A stretch of 64,000 nucleotides of DNA, taken from assembly GCF_000003815.2 (NCBI RefSeq), contig NC_049983.1:9796779-9860778 (forward strand). Reading direction: 5' to 3'. The notes below the pieces were generated by a model. The model saw only the letters and a list, made by a program, of their open reading frames with translations. It made no database searches and was not told the DNA's origin. The DNA comes from Branchiostoma floridae (Eukaryota > Chordata > Leptocardii > Amphioxiformes > Branchiostomatidae). Shown here in pieces: positions 1 through 11,100 of the stretch (position 1 is its first letter; the number at the start of each line of letters is the position of its first letter). Both the position numbers and the translations under genes were made by a program.

Positions 1-360
1 TATTACAGCTGAATGACATGAAATTTGGTACAGAGGTGCCCTGATCATATGCCCACCCAGATTTAATAACAGTTTTGGTATACGGTACAACAAAATGCTT
101 AATTTTGTGATTTTTGGCCATTTTTTGACAAAAAAAGGACATTTTTGCCTCCTGTACCGTCGTTTTACAACCGAATGACCTGAAATTTGGTATAAAAGTG
201 CCCTTCAATTTTATGCACATGAATTCAATAACAGTTTGTCCATACAGTACAACATAATGCTTAATATTGCAATTTTATGGCCATTTTTAGACAAAAATTT
301 GACATTTTTGGCTCCTGTTCCCTCGTTTTACAACCAAATGACCCGAAATTTGGTAAAGGG
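1..360. repeat. AT-rich tandem repeat, ~163 bp unit
   Basis: Three successive copies of a unit beginning ACAACCGAATGACCTGAAAT start near 5, 167 and 330 (period about 163). Each holds a T-rich stretch ending in a CTCCTGT-type motif. The array probably continues beyond the left edge. No coding potential is seen. Confidence 0.7.
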
Positions 361-539
361 GTGCTCTAGATATTTATCCAAATGACCCATGTATAATTTT
401 TGGCATGGAACACTTTAAAATGATATATTTGGGAATTTTTTGGGTCATTTTCCAAAGGCCAAAGGGGTCAACGACCTCAAGACCTATTGTTGCATGAGGG
501 AGATGGCTGAAATATGCTGTATTTGCTCTCAAGCAAATG

Positions 540-1070
540 TCGGCCTTTCTAGTTACAGTGGTATATTCGTTTAGAGTTGTCTCATTCAGGTTTTCGTCTA
601 TTTTCTGATCTAATTCCAATAATCTTTTTTCTAAGTAGATAAGATTTCCTTTCATTTGAATGGCTTTCTGTTTACAGAAGCCAGTTGAGAATTCCTTGAT
701 TCGTTTTTTGATAAGTTCCCATAGGAGCTGTTTAGAAATAGTCGTGTTCTTGTATTCCAAATTAACATCTAATATAGAATTTTTGACGCCATCCATGTAA
801 TCCTGATCGGAAAGATATGCGGTATTTAAGCGCCATAGTCCTGGTCCGCGCTTTTCTTTGTTTAATCGTATTTTTAGAAAGATAGCTTTATGATCGGATT
901 TGATGGATGGTTTGATGGTGCACTGTAAAACGTGGTCAACCAAAGATTTTTGAATAAGCCAAAAGTCTATTCTGGTGGACACTGGATAGGGATTCTTCCT
1001 TGTCCAGGTGAATTGTTTGCTCTGGGGATAGTTTTTCCGCCAGATGTCAACAAGTAAAAGATTGCGGTTC
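540..1070 (-). mobile_element. LINE fragment: end of endonuclease domain and linker
   Basis: The minus strand reads DIWRKNYPQSKQFTWTR, then RIDFWLI, SDHKAIFLKI and GPGLWRLN. This is the C-terminal signature of the apurinic endonuclease domain of non-LTR retrotransposon ORF2 and the linker that follows it. Frame is open from about 1070 down to about 540, after which the predicted residues no longer look like LINE protein. No reverse transcriptase motif follows, so this is a dead fragment. It lies upstream of the TLC gene. Confidence 0.8.
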
Positions 1071-1347
1071 TGTTGTTATAACCATCATAATCTGCACTCA
1101 CATGTGTTTGAGCAGCATAGAATACTAGAAAGCTAATCCCTGTGTGGTTACGACACCGACTTAAAACAGCTAAAACGATCCAGTTAAAACAGAGGCATTA
1201 ATCTCCAATACCGACATGTGTGGGAACATCATTCCCACTCATTTTGGTAGTCGAGAACTGCGCTAGCCACTCTAGGTAAAGCAGAGCCGTTCCAAGATTG
1301 ATCCAAACCCTTCTCCTAGTTTTGCGTTAATTATCGTGACCCTGACA

Positions 1348-1526
1348 ATGAGTGCTGCTTGCCGCATGTTGACAACTCCTCCGTTATGTTGGACCCATCT
1401 CCTGGCCTGTACCAGTGGAGCCGGAGTGTTTGCTGTGGTGTTCTTCTGTTCCGGACGGCTGTTCTCATGGGTGTCACCGGGGTACCGCACTTTGGGCACG
1501 AACAAGCAGACTGATGTCAGATATAA
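1348..1526 (+). CDS. TLC gene exon 1
   Basis: It opens MSAACRMLTTPP and holds the first membrane segment and VSPGYRTLG. The donor is TATAA|GTAAGT (phase 2). Confidence 0.75.
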
Positions 1527-4500
1527 GTAAGTACTGTCAGGGGTATCTATCTATAGTATCCGTCTGATATACCTATCTCTCTAGTGTATATTTGACTTTA
1601 TCTGTACACGTACCATGTAAATATGCATGTATAGATTTCTAGTTGTATATTTCATTTGCATCTATTTTATCAAGCTCACACACAATCCTACACCATTAGG
1701 CTCGCCCTATATAGTGTTATGTGCGAGTAAAAAAACTGTTACAAAAAATCAAACATGCATACGAAAGACTCAAAGAGAACAGTACCTAAATATACACAAT
1801 TTCAACCAATGCCGAGCCATGACTAGATTAAGAATCAGTGATCCCCAACAAATTGAGTGGAAAGATACCACCGGACTACTCCGAATGAAAGACTCTGTAC
1901 ACTTTGTAATTCCAACCGTATAGAAAATGAAGTCCATTTTCTAGTAGTGTCCTATATACAATGATATTCGTGATCCTTTTAGTGGTGCTCTCAATATCTA
2001 CACCCGATGTAAACAGCTAACCAAAGACGAACTGTTTGTATGTAAAATGACAGCCACAGACAACACTGCACAACAAAAACAGTGAGTTCGTACAAACTTG
2101 TTTTAAGAAGAGAGAAGAGGTATGTAAACAATAGTTATAGTGATAGCATAGCTCCAGGTGTTTTGTTTATCCAACTGCTAGCTTGTAACACTACTTGTAA
2201 TAGTATCTAGTATTCCATGTAATACTATCGAATCACTGCATTTAGCCCATGTGGGAAAGAGTATGCAAATAACAGCTAATATCCAACCTAAGCTTTGATT
2301 GACTATTGGCAGAGGAAAGGAAAAAGAAGACAGAAAATGAACACAACATCAAAACTTATATATATTCCCCTACGGGGAAAACAATAATATTGTAACAATA
2401 CAATCATCATTATGTTTCTTTACATTTCCAGTGCAGCGGTCGGTGTATCCTCGGCAATAGTCGGCATGCTCGCCTGTTACGTCAGTTTCTTTGGGAACCT
2501 GTCTTTGGACATGGTCAGGTATATATCCTATCCTAATTAATAATTTACTGCGCGGCTGTTTAATTGGACATAATGTTTTGTTTAAGACATGGATAAACAC
2601 CACCCAAAGAATCTAGTTTCAGGTCGAAGGTCAAGCTGCCATGAATTACCTGTGTTGATTGATTGATTGATTGATTGATTGTTTATTTGTTTGCAGCAAG
2701 GACATACCCGTAGTGCGACATACGTCTGCCTTCAACCTGGGTTATCTTTTTGCAGGTAGAATAATATTTATCAAGTAATATTAGATATCCAAACATCTCA
2801 TCTAATCTATCATTTAGTCTAATTATATGACCGTTAGGGCACCACTGGAGGACTTGCAACCAGTTCCCCCCACTCTTCTCGCTTTTCTGTGCATCATAAC
2901 AAGCTAGAGTTCCAATACCTTTGCCAAATGATGTTAAGCCTTATTAGTGGCGTATCATAAATGATTGTCATCCATTAAGCAGACGCTTTCTCCTGCCAGT
3001 TAGAGTTGGACAAATCTGGTAATAAATGTTGTGCGTCAGGAGTGCGTAAGTCCTTAGAGGAGTGCGGGTATGCATACTTGTGGCATTGTCCTATCCCACA
3101 TTGAACAAACACAGTTCAGATTGTTAATTCTATTGGTCAGCGGTTAAAAGACATATACTTTCAAACGTTTTTGAAAGATATACATAATGACAACAAAGGC
3201 GGAGCTACCAGAAATAAGTTGAGATCATATATATTATTCAAAACTACATACAATGAAGAAAAATATCTAAGTAATGAAAATGTGAGGGACAGGAATGCTG
3301 TCACACGACAAAGGATTAGCTGCCATAAACTTCATATTGAAACTGGAAGGCATACTCGCACCCCTCTGGAACAAAGACTATGCAAATACTGTAATTTCGG
3401 TAGAATAGAGGACGAACGCAATTTTTGTATTAGAGTTTAGATTGTATACCGTAAAGAGAAATGAACTGCATAAGGTTATACAAAACCAATTTCCTTATTT
3501 CATACACCTAAGTTCTGTAGAAAAATTCATATTTCTAATGCAACTAGACAAACCATCGATCATAAAACATATCTGCTCTTTTATCTCCACTATAACAGAA
3601 AAGCGAGGAGAAGTTGAATTTATCCAACATAGTCTCATTTTGTATCTGTGAACTGTATCTTTGCAACATGTCTTGTTGTGACATGTACTTAGCCCGGTGT
3701 GGCAAAAATGTGCAATAAAGGTCTTCATTCATTCATTCATTACACACAAAAGTCTCTCATTTGCATGAATTATAGCAGATGATCATCTTCTCCATCCAAA
3801 TAACAGAGGTTGTCCAAAGTATGAAATTCTTATCCCAACAAAAGTCTTATCCTAACCTTTTTAGTACGTTCTCATTAATTTTGATTAAGATTCTGATTTT
3901 GCATGATTTATATTCTCTTTGACTTGTCTATTTGGCGTATCTAAACGGGACATATTGCGTAGTACCTTTAATACATATAAGAAGAACACTACTTACATGT
4001 ACAAGATTAAGTTGGCTTCTCGGAGTACATTGCTGACAATTTCTCCTCTTAATTCTTACAGACCTTGTAATCAGCGTTAGTGTTCCAGTGACTGGGCCTA
4101 GAACAGCCATGACTTTTATGGGAGTTTCTCATCACGCCATTACGGTGTTGGGAGAGCTGATGTCACTTGTAAGTTCCACATCGTTATATACATCATCACT
4201 ACACCAAGGTCAAGGACGATATTGCATGTACCTATGTCCGGGAATAGTTATATCGGGTACTATAACAAAGTGCTTTGTACACAGCCATTTTTTTCACCAG
4301 CCAACGTTTAGGTGACCCTCTGTCGCCTTCTTCAAGGATTCGCACTGCAACTAGGTGTCGCTGTCGCAACTTATCCAGTCATGAACCATGACGAGAGGGG
4401 ATATGAACTCAGTCACGTTTCGGATCGCATTCTTGACATTGCAGCAGCGACACCTGGCTGTAGTGGGAAGTAGAAGAAATCCCGAGGAAGGTGACAAACG

Positions 4501-6413
4501 GTCACCGAAATGTTGACTAGATGAAATAGAGTTGGTTGTGTGCATTCATGTAGATGTATGTCTGATTTTTCATATTTTTGTCTTCCAGGTGTACGGCATT
4601 GACCCGTATCCGGTGGTGTTTCATCACAGGATGGATCTAACAGCAATGCCTCTCAGGTTACGGTAAGTCACATTTCCGACCCATTCAAGCCAGCATCCGA
4701 AATGTTATCAAACGTTCTCAGAAGAGTTATCTAGATCTTACTGAACCGACCTGTTGATTGAGTGTATTTATAGAAAATGACTTTGTTTGACTGCATCGGA
4801 TTGTAGAGTGAAATGTACACAAAGGAATTTTATTAGGTCGCATCTGAGCCAATGAATCTGGAAAATAATTCATGAATTCCAGACCATTTCAGTCAAAAAA
4901 TCCTCGGACAGAACTATACCTGCTACAGCTCGGCACTGACTGAACTCTCCCTCACATCACTGTCTCAGAGACGTCATGACCTATGCAGTTCTTATGCTCG
5001 TTCACTGTATAGATCCCCGACCTACAGGGACTGGTTCCCTCCCTGTCGTAAGGAGATTACTGGCAGAAATACACGTTCAGCCAACAAACTGCAGGTCCCC
5101 AGAGCCAACACCTCTCGTTTAAGGAAAAGTCCAATATACTATATGGTCTCACTACTCAATGACGACATTGTATGAACTATGTGTTTCTACCTTCCCAGTT
5201 TGTAAATAAGTCTGCGTAATGATGTGATTATTGATTGTACATATGTATATAGTTGGAACAGTTTTTAAGCCATTTTTAACTGTTAACAAGCCCACCAATT
5301 CAGCCCTTGGGCTGCTATCAGAAGCTTGTACGTTTTTATTGTTTTGAACGAATAAACCTGTCATTCATTCAAATTCATTGCAGGCTAAAGAATCTTGAAA
5401 ACGATTAAAACAAGCCTCTAGAGGGCCCAAACATACATCACTTCTTTCTTGTATCACAAGCTACCTGCCACCAACAAATCAAGACCTGTCCAGATCAAAA
5501 GATACAAAAAATCGAAGTTCTGCTACAGTACCAAGGTCACACACCAGGGGGCCCAAAGTCGACCTTGACCTTTGTCTTCCAAACACCTACCCACATACCA
5601 AATATCATTACAATCCATCCAGAGGTTCTTAAGTTATGCTGACCACAAATTAATTATGCGGACACACAGACACACAGACAGACACACCAAAAACTATACC
5701 TCCATTTTTTATGGAGGTAAACATCCAAAAGCACACCCGTGACCTTTCTCTAATTTCAGGTTCATACTACAGACACTGGGTGTTTCCCGTGATGCCCCGG
5801 GGTTCATGGCCTTGTGGGTAGGGTCATTGACCTTGCATCTGTACATCCGGGTTCTCGTCCTCCCTTTCTATTGGTACAACACTGCCCAATTGATTCAGAT
5901 GGACGAGTTAGAAAGGTAACCACTAACAACAAAACTTCAGCAAAACAAACCACCGAGAAAGGTATTATAACGTATAACAGTGAGCAGAGCAGTGAACAAA
6001 ATTCATTCTTGACACTGAAAAGAGAGAGAAACGAAGCTGATATGAAAGGGTAAAAAGAACAACAAAGTCCAAACGATCAGCTATATGCTTTAGTGGATTG
6101 TGGATAATGACAGTTAAGAATAGAAATAACATATATATAGAATCAAGAATTATTCTTGAAGCCTAATATTCAAGATATACATATTAGGTATTAATTAAGA
6201 ATAGTTGTTCTTGCAAAAATATCATAGATCATGTGTTTATACATGTTTTATTCAGATGCCATTTGTCCTTTTCCTCCCTTTGACAGGTGTGGCTACTGGC
6301 CCTGCATTTTATTGTTCTTCTGTGTGCCATCCTTACATATACTGAATATATATTGGTGGTCCCGTGGGTTCATGAGTTTGAAACGGTATATGATGAACAG
6401 GAAGGCGAACTAG
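1348..6413 (+). CDS. TLC-domain multi-pass membrane protein, TLCD4-like (7 exons)
   Basis: Exons 1348-1526, 2432-2518, 2697-2755, 4062-4168, 4589-4662, 5760-5915 and 6287-6413 join in phase to 262 residues plus stop, about the length known for TLCD4. Family features visible: an N-terminal hydrophobic segment, VSPGY before the first loop, AFNLGYLFADLV, the paired histidines GVSHHAITVLG, a MDLTAMPLRLRF segment where the family has a conserved acidic-loop motif, and a last hydrophobic helix followed by NIYW and a basic tail (KRYMMNRK). TLC proteins sit in internal or plasma membranes and act in lipid metabolism or trafficking; the activity of this one cannot be read from sequence. The start ATG at 1348 is the first in frame in exon 1, but an upstream exon is not excluded. 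It is convergent with cadherin A. Introns carry LINE debris. Paralogue identity within the TLCD group is uncertain. Confidence 0.82.
1735..2000 (+). mobile_element. Frameshifted LINE C-terminal fragment in TLC intron 1
   Basis: One frame reads AMTRLRISD. After a frameshift a second frame reads RYHRTTPNERLCTLCN then RIENEVHFLVV. Together these match the cysteine-rich C-terminal end of many non-LTR retrotransposon ORF2 proteins. At least one frameshift, so inactive. Confidence 0.75.
2432..2518 (+). CDS. TLC gene exon 2
   Basis: Second hydrophobic segment (AAVGVSSAIVGMLACYVSF). The acceptor is TTTCCAG and the donor GTCAG|GTATAT. The codon for Asn is split across the preceding intron. Confidence 0.8.
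2656..2691 (+). repeat. (GATT)n microsatellite beside a splice acceptor
   Basis: About six GATT units end immediately before the T-rich tract and TTTGCAG acceptor of TLC exon 3. Confidence 0.85.
2697..2755 (+). CDS. TLC gene exon 3
   Basis: Short exon encoding KDIPVVRHTSAFNLGYLFA. The acceptor TTTGCAG follows a (GATT)n run; the donor is GCAG|GTAGAA. It joins to exon 4 through an Asp codon, giving the family motif GYLFADL. Confidence 0.8.
3120..3742 (+). mobile_element. LINE 3' end with (CATT)n tail
   Basis: The frame from 3171 reads RNKLRSYILFK, then TRQRISCHKLHIETGRHTR, RLCKYCN and IEDERNF, a second copy of the Cys-rich LINE C-terminus. A frameshift near 3440 leads into a continuing frame (YTVKRNELHKVI, KFIFLM). 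The copy ends in a CATT run at about 3724-3742, a typical LINE terminal microsatellite. It is inserted in TLC intron 3, sense to the gene. Confidence 0.8.
4062..4168 (+). CDS. TLC gene exon 4
   Basis: Encodes DLVISVSVPV and the His-His motif in MTFMGVSHHAITVLGEL, the most diagnostic part of the TLC domain. The donor is CTT|GTAAGT (phase 0). Confidence 0.85.
4330..4560 (+). repeat. Dispersed repeat with GACAAACGGTCACCGAAATG motif
   Basis: Contains inverted GCAACTAGGTGTCGCTG / AGCGACACCTGG segments and a block at 4480-4545 (GAGGAAGGTGACAAACGGTC...). A related block lies at 33.64-33.79 kb, including the GCAGCGACACC stretch. Non-coding, in TLC intron 4; class unknown. Confidence 0.6.
4589..4662 (+). 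CDS. TLC gene exon 5
   Basis: Encodes VYGIDPYPVVFHHRMDLTAM. The acceptor is TCTTCCAG and the donor TTACG|GTAAGT (phase 2). Confidence 0.82.
4890..5385 (+). mobile_element. LINE 3' end (second family) with CATT-type tail
   Basis: Open frame reading ELSLTSLSQRRHDLC, FPPCRKEITGRNTRSANKL, VPRANTSRLRKSPIYYM and LLNDDIV then stop near 5175. This is the usual C-terminal end of a class of non-LTR reverse transcriptase polyproteins. A 3' UTR with AATAAA and a CATTCATTCAAATTCATT tail follows, ending near 5382. It lies in TLC intron 5, sense. Confidence 0.8.
5481..5720 (+). repeat. Hairpin-ended dispersed repeat, copy 1 (best preserved)
   Basis: Carries the family core CTGCTACAGTACCAAGGTCA, then CCAAAGTCGACCTTGACC, AAATATCATTACAATCCATC and GTTATGCTGACCACAAAT. 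It ends ACCTCCAT-TTTTT-ATGGAGGTAA, an 8 bp stem-loop. Partial copies in the same orientation occur near 9.35, 21.93, 28.46, 29.33 and 50.17 kb. Confidence 0.75.
5760..5915 (+). CDS. TLC gene exon 6
   Basis: Encodes a loop and a membrane segment with LYIRVLVLPFYWYN, the Arg-containing helix typical of TLC proteins. The acceptor is AATTTCAG and the donor GAAAG|GTAACC. Confidence 0.85.
6287..6413 (+). CDS. TLC gene exon 7 and stop
   Basis: Last helix, then LNIYWWSRGF and the basic end KRYMMNRKAN. TAG stop at 6411-6413. Confidence 0.85.
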
Positions 6414-6898
6414 TTTGAAGTCAAAACGTGTTTAAAGCCAACTCGTGTTTCACCTTTTTCATCTATGTCTTGTGAATAGACTAATGACATACTGATTTGA
6501 TTTCATATCCTCAAGGCAACCCAGAATTAGTGCGAGCATGAAGTCCCTCTGAACTTCTTTCGTTATGAAATCTAGATATCGTTGGCTACTCATAAGAGGG
6601 ACACACTTTTCAATTGTGTACAATATACGTTCCCATGTTTGTATTATCTAAATAGCACAGAAAAATGTACATTCATTCTGCAATTAGATAGACCATGTAT
6701 CTTAAGCTCCATTAGCCCTAACATTTACAATGTTTTATGAAGAGGATCAACCTGTAGATACTAGCATAGATTAGACTTAAGTTTGTAGTTGCATGTAGTG
6801 AGATAGGATGCCCTAGCTTACAACCTTGGTAATTGCACTTACATTATTCATGACTACTTAGAACGTTATAATTCTGGCTTCTGAAAGCAGAAACGTAC

Positions 6899-6904
6899 AA
6901 TAAA
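6899..6904 (+). terminator. Poly(A) signal of the TLC gene
   Basis: AATAAA about 490 bp after the TLC stop codon, followed by a GT/T-rich stretch. Confidence 0.6.
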
Positions 6905-7184
6905 GGTTCTTCTCCATTTATTTAATGTATTACTTCACGACTCTAGTTCACGAAAATGTCAGTTAAAAGCCAATAAATGCCGACTGGTGACGGTGGGCGA
7001 CGTAATATGCAACTTGTTTCATTGATTTTTTTCACACTAGTTTACTGTGCCAATGTTTAAATTATCTTCTTAACATTCTGTAATTATCAACCCTGTCATT
7101 CTGACGTTATTGTAAACTTCACCTCTTTTACTAAAATCAAAGGACCAGTCCTGTTTATGAGTTAAGACAACTCCTTTGTTGTTC

Positions 7185-7456
7185 ACCTTGTAGTTGCCAT
7201 AGGTCAGAATGTTTCCTTGCTGTCTCAATAGCAAGTACATCGTATTTTTACACAGAGGGGGTTACACGTGCTAGCCCTTTTATCATGTTCAAGAAACCTG
7301 CGCAAACACGTGGCCCCATTTTACGCCCCCTCCGAAAAAAGAGTGCAGCCCTAACCAAAATGCCCTTCCCGGGATTTGAACCAGTCCCCCAGTTACCAAT
7401 GAATTGGAATTGGGAGGTCAACTATGATGCTGCTACCAGTTAGTCGAGCTACAAGG
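7185..7456 (-). mobile_element. tRNA-derived SINE, copy 1
   Basis: The minus strand begins TTGTAGCTCGACTAACTGGT (A-box-like) and has GGTTCAAATCCCGGG (B box) 70 bp on. It ends with ACAGCAAGGAAACATTCTGA, matching the 3' end of copies at 11.1 and 63.5 kb. Confidence 0.75.
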
Positions 7457-7689
7457 ACATCCCTTACAGAAATCATTTACTACAACGTCAATCAGGCAAT
7501 CACATGGAAGGTCAGATTTGTGTAAACATCACATTGTGTGTCATATACTCCACATCAAATACGCCAGCATCAAGAATACAATGTAATAAGCTAAATATTA
7601 CCATGACATTGTTTATATACCGTGATATTGTTAACATTATATGAGCCCATACAATTAAAAACACAACAACAATGATTGTCGCTTCATTC

Positions 7690-7695
7690 TTTATT
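7690..7695 (-). terminator. Poly(A) signal of cadherin A
   Basis: AATAAA on the minus strand, about 405 bp after the cadherin A stop. It is the first canonical hexamer downstream of that stop. Confidence 0.55.
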
Positions 7696-8100
7696 TAGTT
7701 CGGTTATACCCCCCCTCCATATCTCGCGTAAGTTTTATGAGCATTCTGTATTGTTTACAAAGTTACAAAGTATACTAGTCGGCCAAAGCGAAAACCCCAG
7801 GGCTAACCGTTGCAAATGTGAAAAAAAACATTGTTTCACAATGTCATATATTGCTCATGAACGTCACAAAAATGTCTGAAAAACCACAAACATGGAATCA
7901 GTGTTTTAGAAATAACAGCAGGATGATAAAAATACTAAGGCTATTTTCCAGGCCTTATTGTCTTTTTTCAAGCCAGCAATATAAAAATATAAGATTATTT
8001 TGTACATCTTATATATACAGTTTTGTTGTTTACACGTTGGTATTGCATAGGATTTGTACATATCCTAAACACATTATTTTACATTTGATAAAGCCGTCTA

Positions 8101-8195
8101 TTAATTAATAATGGGCGAAAGCGTGCTGGGTTGGTTGGGTTTCAGCCACTTTCTGTGTCCAGTCAGTGAGTTGTACAGGTACCGTCGCCCAGAAG
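8101..8195 (-). CDS. Cadherin A exon 29: WW-like C-terminus
   Basis: Reads ASGRRYLYNSLTGHRKWLKP, then NQPSTLSPIIN and TAA. The acceptor is CTTCCCTACAG. The pattern GR.Y.YN..T....W..P matches the second half of a WW domain; the first Trp position is not evident. No class I PDZ ligand at the end. It was found by chaining phases, not by ORF length. Confidence 0.72.
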
Positions 8196-11100
8196 CTGTA
8201 GGGAAGATAAAGATATATAGGAAAGTCGTTAGACAAAATAATCAACTGTTTAGATATATTACGTCAGCACTGCTTTATATTAATGCTAACAATGAGGTTT
8301 TATTGAATAGCCGAGTCAAAATCTGCAATTGAAACGCCCCTGCAGTTCCAAAGAAAACTGCTTGATGGCCTTAACAAATGTCCCTTTTCCCCCCGATGGC
8401 CCGATTACCAATGAAATGACAGAATCTACCTGTATCTGTAGCGACTCCATCAAAATAACTGTTACTCCTTCTGTCCTCCGACGTAAGGGAAGTTGTGGGG
8501 CTTTTTCTCTCACGGCTGTTAGGCACTTTTTGGGTGTTCTATGAAAGATGACATCAATATTAAGAACAGTCGACATATAAAAAAAATCAAACTTTGCGCA
8601 ACGTATACAGTTTTGCAGATCAACACAGTAGCTTGACAAGCTGTTACTTTGTATAACTTTATTCCCCTTTCTGACCTTTATCGAAATATATAGCTTTCTT
8701 TCTTATTACACGTGGTTCCCTTGTTTAAATCTGGACTAGAGCACCTTTTTTTTACCAATTGCAGTGGGACTAAATTATGCAGTTCTACACAATGCAATGA
8801 TTCGGTTCAAATTCAATGACAGAAAGTTATCTAATACCTCATTGCCTTGATTTGGCACTGTTGCTGATTGTACTCACCTTCTCCGGAGTATTTTGTCTTG
8901 CATTCTTCACTGGCGTATTTAGTCTTGTGTTCTTGAGTTCTGTGACAGGGAAGATAGTTTGAATATAAAATGGAGGTTTGTTGCTTGAGTTATTGCAGCA
9001 GAGTCGCCGTTAAAGAAAAGAAAACTCTATGTAACAAAAGAAAAAGTGTGAATTGAATTGACTGTAACTACAAGAGCTTCCAGTACCATCCTCGGTCACC
9101 AGCGCCGTCTATCGTCTTTCAACAAAACTACAATCTTTTGATCCTTCAAACACTTGTTTACAGACATATTAATCTTTACCGGTAGTGTATGAGAAACTGC
9201 ATGTTGTGACATACCCTTGCTGTCAGTCCAGGCATTCGCGATGATCACAGGCTGAGTTTTAGACTTTTCTTTGTCTTTTTCCTCTGTGTTTGTTGGTGTC
9301 GATTTTGCCACTCTGTAAATACCAGTACAACCAAACATGAATTAAGAAGACCATAACATGTCCATAGCAAATGATACAAAAACAGGAAGTTCTGCTGCAG
9401 TCCCAAGATCACATACCAGGGGTCCCAAAATTGACCTTGAACTTTGCCTCCTAACACATAACCACACACTAAATGGCAAAGGGAATCGTACACGTTGGTA
9501 ATAATTAACTCGAATTTATGAAAAAATCAGTACAATATCTTTATTAAAGAAAATACCAACATAAACAATGATAAGTCTTCATGAATTGTCATTTACAAGG
9601 AGACGTTCACTTACTTGTCCACCTTGTTTTTATTTCTCCTCTTACAAAACCCTACACAGCAGACGACTAATAGGATGAGGAGTATGAGCCCCACCACCGC
9701 GCTGATGGTCAACACAGCTATTCCGGCGGGGGTCTGCACAAAAGGTGTAGCAGCCGTCGTCACACTGTTGTCAATCGACCGTGAAACCTTAATGGCATAA
9801 AACAACGGACATGTTAAAATACCAGCCTATTTTGATCAGTGTACCGTATGCCAGTTAATTGTTGTAATACGCACAAGCTAGTCCTGCATGGTTGAAACGT
9901 TGGTATTGTGGAAGATGGTAGAAAAGGAGTCTGAACATGTACTCCTCAGAATTTGTCCTTATACCATATACATCGCAGTAAACTGCTGACGTATTGAAAC
10001 AACAACAATAAGTTAATAAAGGTGATTAAAAAACGAACAAGGATTTAGTTAACTTAAGAATGAAATTGTCAAGGAAATGTATTATGTTGTTGTATGCTGT
10101 ACATTGACTCCAGTACAATTCCAACCCCAGTGAGTATCTTTATTATCGAATATTGAAATGCATCATGGTATTTGCTTCCTGTAGATGACAAAGGTACATA
10201 CAATAAGGTATTCATTATGATTAACAGATTTTTCTTGCTAGGCCATTCGTAGATCTCAAGAAATGGTTTACAACTCTCCATACCTTTGCATTATCCACTG
10301 CACTACATTGCATGGCAATTCATTTAATGATGCTAAATACCTGTGTCACTGGGAAGTTTGAGAACTCTTGGCCAGAAATGGCGGCGCTAGGAGTTCCCGA
10401 ATCGTCCAGCTGGGCCACCTCCAGAATCTCGTCGGCAGACATGAAGGATTTTGCCGCCGACAGACCGGACGCCGAGTCGGTGAGGCTGTTGGCGACCCCG
10501 TACACGGACACGGTGACGGAGCTAATAGTGGTCATAAAACAAGATGGTCAAGAATGTACAGTGGAAATTATTTAGCAATAAGACGTCAAATTGTGGTCAC
10601 CATCATAATGCCATGATGCCGTAACTGTCGTAACTAGTAACTATCCAGTATACCTCTTGTAATTCTCCTATCTTAAACTTAATCTTAGCTTCTACAAGGA
10701 TAGGGAAAGTAGTTCTTTTCTGATCTTACGGAGAAGAGAATTGTGGCGTATTCAACACGTGTATAATAATATTAGCATGTGGCGGCAAAGTGCTGATACA
10801 CTTGAAAACACTGTTTGATAGCTAGCCAATTTAGCTGAAATATTAACAGATGTAACAGAAGTTAAAGCCAAGATTGTCTGCTTTACTCACTCAGATTGTA
10901 GCAGACGTCTCCGACTGGTGCCACTGCTGGTTGTGACGTCTGAGACTCCGATCCTTCCTGGCGCGAACACTGCGGTCAGAGCCGCGATGAAGGAATCCTG
11001 GACCTGTAGCGCAGGAACGATAAATACATATCTAACTGATTGGTCCAGCCGGAAAGTACGGACACTCTTCTACAAATTTGAACTTACATTGTATTTCTTA

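Larger units (their letters stand above)
6414..8100. other. Convergent intergenic space, TLC gene / cadherin A
   Basis: Holds the 3' UTRs of two convergent genes, a minus-strand SINE and two poly(A) signals. Short ORFs at 7676-7879 and 7818-8108 overlap the inferred 3' UTR of cadherin A and show no protein-like features. Confidence 0.6.

Noticed and set aside
7376-7456. Functional tRNA gene
   Set aside because: Only A- and B-box-like segments survive, no cloverleaf can be drawn, and the flanks match other SINE copies.
8329-8544. Plus-strand ORF over 8.33-8.54 kb
   Set aside because: Antisense shadow of cadherin A exon 28, which has matching splice sites and phase on the minus strand.
9611-9805. 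A short separate gene for the transmembrane peptide at 9.6 kb
   Set aside because: The frame joins exons 24 and 26 in phase through consensus splice sites, so it is exon 25 of cadherin A, not a gene of its own.
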